Origin: Acidobacteria bacterium AH-259-L09
GTDB taxonomy: Bacteria > Acidobacteriota > UBA6911 > RPQK01
Reading direction: 5' to 3'
DNA: 11,732 nt
Assembly (NCBI GenBank): GCA_027717875.1
Contig: JALLOL010000059.1
Coordinates: 1 to 11,732, forward strand
The translations under genes and the position numbers were made by a program. The notes beneath the pieces were generated by a model. That model did no database searches. It was not told the origin of the DNA and saw only the letters and a program-made list of their open reading frames with translations. This document shows positions 7,444 through 11,732 of the stretch, piece by piece. Position 1 is the first letter of the stretch. Each line of letters opens with the position of its first letter.

Positions 7444-8532
7444 TCACCTTTTCAACCTGCAAATTTTCCACATGCCTAAGGTGAGCACCGGCACGACAAA
7501 TACCGCGATAAACACATATGTAAGTAGGCCATATCCTTTCGCGATCAAGTCAACCAATCCAATAGTTGAAGCAGCAAAGATCGCTGTAACCAGGATGCCA
7601 ATAGCAATGGCTGGACGTAGTGGTTTAGGCATGTGCTTGCCCTTTTCCTTATAAACCTCCGCGATCCTTTCGTTGATCGCGTGAATCATCGCAGTTCCGG
7701 TCTCAATGAAGGTACCAAATAGAACGATTTGAAAAAAATAATGGAAATACGGCGCATCAATACCCGTCAGTATATAGTTGATGGGAACCGTCTGTTGTAC
7801 GATTTCCGGATAATGACCGATGACGGCGAAAAAAAACAAAGCTCCAGGTACCATGGCGATGGGACCAGCCAACAGGCCGGCCGTCAAAGCCTCCTTGCGG
7901 TTAACAACGTGGCGAGTGCAGAAAAGTATTGCCGGAATGGCAGCGACGTTATAACCGGCATAAGTCACCCCAGCCTTAAACCATCCGCTTCCCAAACCAG
8001 CAGCGCTCAGGTTCATCGTAATCTGATCGCCAAAACTGGAAAAACACAAAAAAACGAAGATCGCATAGGTACCGTATAATACGAACGACCATCCGGCCAA
8101 GACATTTTCTATGACGGAGCTACCGTAAAAGACAAGAATTCCAATAATCAGCATCATGCTTATTGTGCCAATATCCTTATCAATACCGAAGTTCTCCTGG
8201 ACAACTGAGCCGGAAGCGGCACCAAGAACGGACAGGGCCACCGTTATGAGTAAAAAATAGGCCAGTTCGAATGCAATCCAGCCTCTGCCCAGTAGATGGC
8301 TGAAAAAACTCCTGTAATCATAGCTGCGGGTGATTCGAGCAAATTCAAAACTTGCCGCCGCCACAAGGCTCCATACGAGCATTGCGATGCCGATTCCGAG
8401 CAATCCGCCCAACGGTGTATCGGTCAGAAAGAATTCCACCAATTCACGGCCTGTCCCGTATCCTCCACCGATCACCACAGACTGAAATACGAGACCGGGA
8501 AGAAAGTACCTTTGCAAAAGATTTGATTTCAT
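7444..8532 (-). CDS. YkvI-like membrane transporter (APC superfamily)
   Basis: This 362-residue integral membrane protein resembles the YkvI family (COG3949), an uncharacterised branch of LeuT-fold/APC secondary transporters. About ten hydrophobic helices are visible. The unwound first helix carries the glycine-rich GGGYGTGRELVEFF at about 22-35, a place where related carriers bind substrate and ions. A short C-terminal tail ends WKICRLKR. The frame is open to 8892, but the upstream part is Arg/Ser/Pro-rich, overlaps the preceding gene antisense to nothing recognisable, and is not membrane-like. I therefore place the start at the ATG of 8532 (MKSNLLQRYFLPG), preceded by CAGGGAAA. It lies 85 bases downstream of the PQQ-propeller gene on the same strand and is probably co-transcribed. 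It ends 19 bases from the convergent SprT-like gene. The substrate is unknown. Confidence 0.88.
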   Translation of the reverse strand: MKSNLLQRYFLPGLVFQSVVIGGGYGTGRELVEFFLTDTPLGGLLGIGIAMLVWSLVAAASFEFARITRSYDYRSFFSHLLGRGWIAFELAYFLLITVALSVLGAASGSVVQENFGIDKDIGTISMMLIIGILVFYGSSVIENVLAGWSFVLYGTYAIFVFLCFSSFGDQITMNLSAAGLGSGWFKAGVTYAGYNVAAIPAILFCTRHVVNRKEALTAGLLAGPIAMVPGALFFFAVIGHYPEIVQQTVPINYILTGIDAPYFHYFFQIVLFGTFIETGTAMIHAINERIAEVYKEKGKHMPKPLRPAIAIGILVTAIFAASTIGLVDLIAKGYGLLTYVFIAVFVVPVLTLGMWKICRLKR

Positions 8533-8617
8533 CGATTTTTCCCTGTCTCGAATACGTTCTCCGTTTCGCCATTCCCTGTCAATCTCCGTCGGATTTGATC
8601 GACGTTCCTTGGGGTGG

Positions 8618-9895
8618 CTAGTTTTCAATCCGGTAGAGGTGGGTTTTGGTGCGGAGGTAGAAGGCTTTACCGACGATCGCGGCGGAGGCCATGAAACCAT
8701 CATCGAGATGATTCTCTGCCAGGATCTTAAACTCCCATCCCGGTTGGATGGCGCTGATCTTACCTTCTTCACTGAAGAGCCAGATCTTGCCATCAGCATA
8801 GACAGGTGAAGCCGAGTAATTGCCGCCGATCCGGGCCTGCCAAACCACTTCGCCCGTCTTAGCCTCAACACAAATGGCAATACCTGTATCATTGATCATG
8901 TGAATCAGATCGCCGATCACCAGGATGGACGGTTTATTGGGCACCCCGCGTTTCACTTTCCACGCGATATGGGTATCGGTTATGAGGCCCTTACCACCGC
9001 TGCGGACGGCAAATAACTGGCCTCTGGCGAATCCGGTGGGGTAGAAAATCATCCCGTGACCGATCACCGGCCGTGTGCTGGCCGAGTGTTGTCCTCGCTC
9101 CTCCACGCGCCAGATTTCCCCGCCGTTCAAAGGGTTGTAAGCATAGGCAGCCTTGGCTCCCAGGCTGATCAGCTCCAACCTTCCATTGATTATGGCGACG
9201 TGGGGCGTGGAGAAGGCTTTACGCCAGTCCCCATCGGCCAGGGGTTTCCCGTTTTCATCCAGATCCTGGAAGTCGATGGATCGTTTCGTCCGCCACACAG
9301 TCCTACCGGTCTGCTTGTCCAATGCAATGACGAATTGATGGTCGCTGCCGTCAAAATTGATAATCAGGAGGTTTCGGTACAAGATGGGTGAGGATCCGGC
9401 CCCGCGAAAATGATTACATTCGATGTCGCGTCGCTCCCAGAGGACTTTGAAGCTTTTGGTGTCAATGCAGGCGGTGCCGGGCGAACCAAAAGTGACATAG
9501 ACTCGCCCTTCCTCGATCACCGGAGTCGGCGACGCATAAGAGTTAAACGGATGGCAGAACTGCGGCTCGGCCACGTCGAAAAGTTTCAAGTCCTTGATGA
9601 TCCGACCGGTATCGCGGTCTATGCAAAGGGCGTACAGTCTGTGGCCATCCCGGGTGGCTGTCGTTACCCAGATTTGATCTCCATAGATGACTGGCGAGGA
9701 CCAGCCGCGGTCGTGTATGGGCGTTTTCCAGACCACGTTCTTGGTCTCGCTCCAATGTAATGGCAAATCCCGGGCACCCGAGTGACCGTTGCCAGACGGA
9801 CCACGGAACTGCGGCCAATGGTCGGCGGCAAAGGCAAGGGAGGTGTAGAGGATGAGTAAGAGTAATGAAACTGTTCTTTGCATAAGCACACCCAT
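8618..9895 (-). CDS. Exported PQQ-like beta-propeller repeat protein
   Basis: This 425-residue exported protein starts with a Sec signal peptide (TVSLLLLILYTSLAFA, cut probably before ADHWPQF). The mature opening WPQFRGPSGNGHS is typical of the PQQ-binding-like beta-propeller proteins common in Acidobacteria and Planctomycetes. At least five blade-like repeats with Gly-x-hydrophobic-Trp signatures follow: DRDTGRIIKDL, DKQTGRTVWRTK, YNPLNGGEIWRVE, EAKTGEVVWQAR, and a last blade WLFSEEGKISAI. It is likely periplasmic or outer-membrane associated. Proteins of this type may hold a cofactor or be structural; none of the catalytic Asp/Glu/Ca signatures of quinoprotein dehydrogenases was identified, so I do not call it an enzyme. 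The start could be ATG 9895 or 9883 (MQRTVS); neither has a strong Shine-Dalgarno. It leads the YkvI-like gene. Confidence 0.9.
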   Translation of the reverse strand: MGVLMQRTVSLLLLILYTSLAFAADHWPQFRGPSGNGHSGARDLPLHWSETKNVVWKTPIHDRGWSSPVIYGDQIWVTTATRDGHRLYALCIDRDTGRIIKDLKLFDVAEPQFCHPFNSYASPTPVIEEGRVYVTFGSPGTACIDTKSFKVLWERRDIECNHFRGAGSSPILYRNLLIINFDGSDHQFVIALDKQTGRTVWRTKRSIDFQDLDENGKPLADGDWRKAFSTPHVAIINGRLELISLGAKAAYAYNPLNGGEIWRVEERGQHSASTRPVIGHGMIFYPTGFARGQLFAVRSGGKGLITDTHIAWKVKRGVPNKPSILVIGDLIHMINDTGIAICVEAKTGEVVWQARIGGNYSASPVYADGKIWLFSEEGKISAIQPGWEFKILAENHLDDGFMASAAIVGKAFYLRTKTHLYRIEN

Positions 9896-9977
9896 ACCGC
9901 TCAGCGAGGAATCCCCGGACTTACGGACTTACGAGGGCTGCGGCAAACACGTTTGTGGTAAAAATGCGAAGGCGCTC

Positions 9978-10175
9978 ATGCCCCCGGCCGATGCCGATAT
10001 CGTGGTCTTTAATCCCGAAACGATCCAGGACCTCGCCACCTACGAATTGCCTGCTCAGTACAGCCGCGGTGTGAAGTACCTCCTGGTGTCCGGGACGATT
10101 GTGGTTGACGACGAAAAGCTGGTCGAGGGCGTGGCTTCCGGTCGCGCACTGGTCTCGGGCCGGCGGAGGAGGTAG
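9978..10175 (+). pseudogene. 3' remnant of an amidohydrolase / D-aminoacylase-type gene
   Basis: About 65 codons encode DADIVVFNPETIQDLATYE and then GVKYLLVSGTIVVDDEKL, ending GRALVSGRRRR. This is the C-terminal small beta-sandwich of amidohydrolase-family-3 / N-acyl-D-amino-acid deacylase proteins, which normally follows a catalytic TIM barrel of more than 350 residues. No barrel sequence exists upstream; the frame runs at once into the 5' region of the divergent PQQ gene, and no ribosome binding site precedes any ATG. The open frame can be extended upstream to 9852, but those residues are not amidohydrolase-like. It is best read as an orphan gene end left by deletion or insertion. An 8-base tandem GGACTTAC (9917-9932) lies close to the break. 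A repeat copy begins four bases after its stop. Confidence 0.7.
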
Positions 10176-10178
10176 GCA

Positions 10179-10202
10179 GGGTCTGACCCCCAACTTCACC
10201 CC
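10179..10202 (+). repeat. Degenerate half-copy of the palindromic repeat
   Basis: These 24 bases match 11241-11264 at 20 positions in the same orientation. They keep the core GGGTC-T-GACCC and the ACTTCAC arm but have lost the left arm of the full palindrome. The copy sits between the stop of the amidohydrolase remnant (10175) and the stop of the VOC gene (10216), 13 bases past the latter on the minus strand. Together with the full copy it brackets the VOC-DinB pair. Confidence 0.65.
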
Positions 10203-10215
10203 TGACTCCTCCCCG

Positions 10216-10689
10216 CTAGGGTTTGTGGCTCTTGGCGGAGAGCTGCACTTCAATGCCGTCCGGATCTTTGAAATAAATCCGTTGCGTCCCACGAGGCTGC
10301 CGTGGGTTCAGTCCTTCCTTCTCTAGGATGTCCTTGGCTCGCTCGACGTCATAGCCGTCCACCGCTAGGCAAAAGTGGTCCATTCCTGCTTTTTCTCGAC
10401 GGAAAAGTGCCAGAAAGCCGCTGCGCAGATCAAGAAAACAGGAATTTTCGTTCTCACGCACCGCAGGCATCCCGAGCAAGCGGCCGTAAAATGCTTTGGA
10501 CCGACTGAGGTCGGTGACGCGCAAAGCGACGTGGTTCACCGCGGCTGCCTGAAACGGACTGCCTGCCGCAGTGGCAGAGCGCCCGCTGGCTGCCACTGTG
10601 AGCAGGGCCATGAAGCTGCCGATGACTTCTCGTCGCGACAGACGCCCTGATTCGAAAGCCTCCAGAATTTGAGTGATTGTAGCCTCCAT
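10216..10689 (-). CDS. Tat-exported single-domain VOC (glyoxalase-fold) protein
   Basis: This 157-residue protein has a leader with the twin-arginine pattern RLSRREVIGSF (16-26) and then a hydrophobic stretch ending near ATAAG, so it is probably exported by Tat. The mature part is one VOC module of two beta-alpha-beta-beta-beta repeats. Candidate metal ligands are His53 (VNHVAL), His105 (MDHFCLAV) and Glu147 (GIEVQL), the usual H/H/E layout; a dimer would complete the site. DPDGIEV is the classic end of the fold. The reaction is not predictable, as this superfamily covers dioxygenases, isomerases and resistance proteins. The ATG at 10689 is chosen because AAAGGAG (complement of 10696-10702) lies at ideal distance; the 14-residue extension to 10731 has none. 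The DinB gene is 25 bases upstream, suggesting one operon. Confidence 0.88.
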   Translation of the reverse strand: MEATITQILEAFESGRLSRREVIGSFMALLTVAASGRSATAAGSPFQAAAVNHVALRVTDLSRSKAFYGRLLGMPAVRENENSCFLDLRSGFLALFRREKAGMDHFCLAVDGYDVERAKDILEKEGLNPRQPRGTQRIYFKDPDGIEVQLSAKSHKP

Positions 10690-10714
10690 GAAAGTCTCCT
10701 TTCCTTGACTGAAG

Positions 10715-11194
10715 TTAGATGTCCCATGCACCCAGCATCTTGCGAATCAGCACAATTTGGCCCAGATGGTAGGCATTATGGTCGGCAACCAACAGAGCCT
10801 CTCTGAGAATCGCTTGCCCGTCTCCGTGGGGAATGGGAGCAAACAAATGGATGGAAGGATCGCTGACGAGATCCTTCATGGCCTGAAGGTCTGAGCAAAA
10901 GGCCTCGATGCTGTTCTGCCAAGCAGAGTCATCAGAAGGTGCATCACTCTCAGGCCAATAGCCACCGGGCCATTCAGGGGAAACGTGCTCAGAGTTGCGG
11001 CTGAATTCGAGAATGTCCCATTGGGCTATACGCATGTGTTCAAGAAGTTGCCAGATCGTATAGGGCAGGGCTGGCGTTTTTTGGCCGCGAATTTCACTGG
11101 ACAGGTCTGTGATTGCCTGATCGAAGCTGACATGAGCACTCTTGCCGTCCAGCAAGTTTCGAAGGTAATTGCGAAGACTTTTGTCACGGTCCAT
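10715..11194 (-). CDS. DinB-family four-helix protein
   Basis: This 159-residue soluble protein is of the DinB / DfsB-like superfamily, four-helix bundles that bind a divalent metal through three histidines. Here they would be His53 (QLLEHMRIAQ), His139 (ADHNAYH) and His143, all present. Known relatives include bacillithiol or mycothiol S-transferases and stress-induced proteins, but most are uncharacterised. The mature bundle is preceded by a helix (MDRDKSLRNYLRNLL) and ends GAWDI. CGGAGG (complement of 11200-11205), five bases before the ATG, supports the start. It is first in the two-gene unit with the VOC protein downstream. The pairing is plausible because both folds occur in thiol- and metal-dependent detoxification, but one lacks and the other has an export signal, so they would act in different compartments. 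Confidence 0.9.
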   Translation of the reverse strand: MDRDKSLRNYLRNLLDGKSAHVSFDQAITDLSSEIRGQKTPALPYTIWQLLEHMRIAQWDILEFSRNSEHVSPEWPGGYWPESDAPSDDSAWQNSIEAFCSDLQAMKDLVSDPSIHLFAPIPHGDGQAILREALLVADHNAYHLGQIVLIRKMLGAWDI

Positions 11195-11229
11195 TTTGAC
11201 CTCCGTTCCGTGCGCCTACCGCGCTGTCC

Positions 11230-11262
11230 AGTGAAGTGAGGGGTCAGACCCCTCACTTCACT
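11230..11262. repeat. Perfect 33-base palindrome (REP-like)
   Basis: AGTGAAGTGAGGGGTC (11230-11245) and GACCCCTCACTTCACT (11247-11262) are exact 16-base inverted arms around a single A. It lies between the 5' end of the DinB gene and the 3' end of the cupin-like gene, 18 bases beyond the latter's stop on the minus strand. No T-run follows in either direction, so it is not a standard Rho-independent terminator, though it could still stabilise mRNA ends or be an REP-type element or insertion-element end. A degenerate copy lies about 1.06 kb to the left. Confidence 0.8.
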
Positions 11263-11280
11263 CCTCGTGCTTCGAAGCAG

Positions 11281-11640
11281 CTACTTCAACGCTATGACCA
11301 GAGAGCGCAGGGGGTCTTTACCGACGTTGACGAGTTTCGGCGCATTCTCCCCACGTTCGTGCCAGATCACGTGCCCGGCTTTGCGCTCGCGAATGATCTT
11401 TTCCCCCGTTTTTGGATCAGTCCGCTCGTAAGTGGCGTGGCTCACGAACACGATTACCTGATCGGACGGTCGAATGTAGGGAGAGCGCACGCCCCCAGGC
11501 GGCATGATCCGCTCGGTCACCTGCACGCGGGCGTTCTCAAGCACCACCTTACGCGTTATCTCCTTTGCAGGGCTTACCGAATAGGCCACACACAGCGTGA
11601 GAGCTGACGATAGTAGGGCCGTGAGTGCGATCTTTTTCAT
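11281..11640 (-). CDS. Small exported cupin-like protein lacking canonical metal ligands
   Basis: This 119-residue protein has a signal peptide (MKKIALTALLSSALTLCVAYS, cut near residue 21-25). The mature part follows the cupin pattern seen in small exported proteins: strand (VVLENARVQVTERIMPPGG), strand (SDQVIVFVSHATYERT), a two-strand hairpin (GEKIIRERKAGHVIWHERG), and a last strand (PLRSLVIALK). In active relatives the PPGG segment is followed by a histidine pair that holds the metal. Here that place reads PYIRPSD without histidine, so a metal-dependent reaction is unlikely unless His90 and His94 serve. It is likely periplasmic; binding or structural role, unknown. AGGAGG (complement of 11645-11650) fits the ATG at 11640. 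The frame is open to 11712, but that extension lacks a ribosome binding site and would break the signal peptide. Confidence 0.72.
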   Translation of the reverse strand: MKKIALTALLSSALTLCVAYSVSPAKEITRKVVLENARVQVTERIMPPGGVRSPYIRPSDQVIVFVSHATYERTDPKTGEKIIRERKAGHVIWHERGENAPKLVNVGKDPLRSLVIALK

Positions 11641-11732
11641 AACTCCTCCTCGGTTTCCTATCTTGCCATACTTAACCAGGCTTCGGGTAAAAAAAGCGAT
11701 CCGCATCTCCATGTCAGACTGCAGCTGCGTAG

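Noticed and set aside
7425..7450. Possible bidirectional terminator between the convergent SprT-like and YkvI-like genes
   Set aside because: The GAAAAG/CTTTTC pairing is bulged, leaves almost no loop and has no proper T-tract.
8533..8892. N-terminal extension of the YkvI-like frame
   Set aside because: The residues are Arg/Ser/Pro-rich and overlap the PQQ gene on the same strand in another frame; the membrane protein begins naturally at 8532.
11230..11262. Palindrome as an intrinsic terminator of the cupin-like gene
   Set aside because: No U-rich run follows the hairpin on either strand.

Overview
This window looks like a chromosomal stretch from an uncultured Gram-negative bacterium with moderate GC. 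Acidobacteriota is the best guess, but that is inference from gene style and not from a phylogenetic marker. The hints are a Tat-exported VOC protein that opens with a 'twin-arginine after a short helix' leader, a DinB-family protein, a secreted PQQ-type beta-propeller with the 'WPQFRGPSGNG' opening, a GYD-domain protein, and MacB-type permeases separated from their membrane fusion protein. There are no rRNA, tRNA, CRISPR, phage or intact transposase genes.

Left part (1-2065): a gene-free leader of about 280 bases with a nested inverted repeat precedes a GYD-domain protein (283-576). A secreted, very basic small protein follows (638-1147), then a CPBP-type intramembrane protease with a TTG start (1318-1944). 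Four bases after it lies a short remnant of a PIN-domain (VapC-like) toxin gene, cut off where the next gene ends.

Centre (2018-7424): a MacA/HlyD-type membrane fusion protein on the minus strand faces away from two tandem MacB/FtsX-type permeases on the plus strand. Together they look like most of an ABC export or efflux system, but no ATP-binding subunit lies here. Next comes a soluble protein that joins a SprT-like zinc-protease HExxH module to a DUF2786 domain.

Right-centre (7444-9895, minus strand): a secreted PQQ-like beta-propeller protein lies upstream of a YkvI-like membrane transporter and is probably co-transcribed with it. Beyond them (about 9978-10175, plus strand) is an orphan 3' end of an amidohydrolase / D-aminoacylase-type gene, apparently a decayed remnant.

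Right end (10216-11640, minus strand): a Tat-exported single-domain VOC protein and a DinB-fold protein form a two-gene operon. It is bracketed by two copies of a palindromic repeat; the right copy is a perfect 33-base palindrome and the left copy is a degenerate half. Further right is a small exported cupin-like protein that lacks the usual metal-binding histidines. The most interesting signals are the ATPase-less divergent exporter, the paired palindromic repeats around the VOC-DinB cassette, and two gene remnants (PIN toxin, amidohydrolase) that point to past rearrangement.
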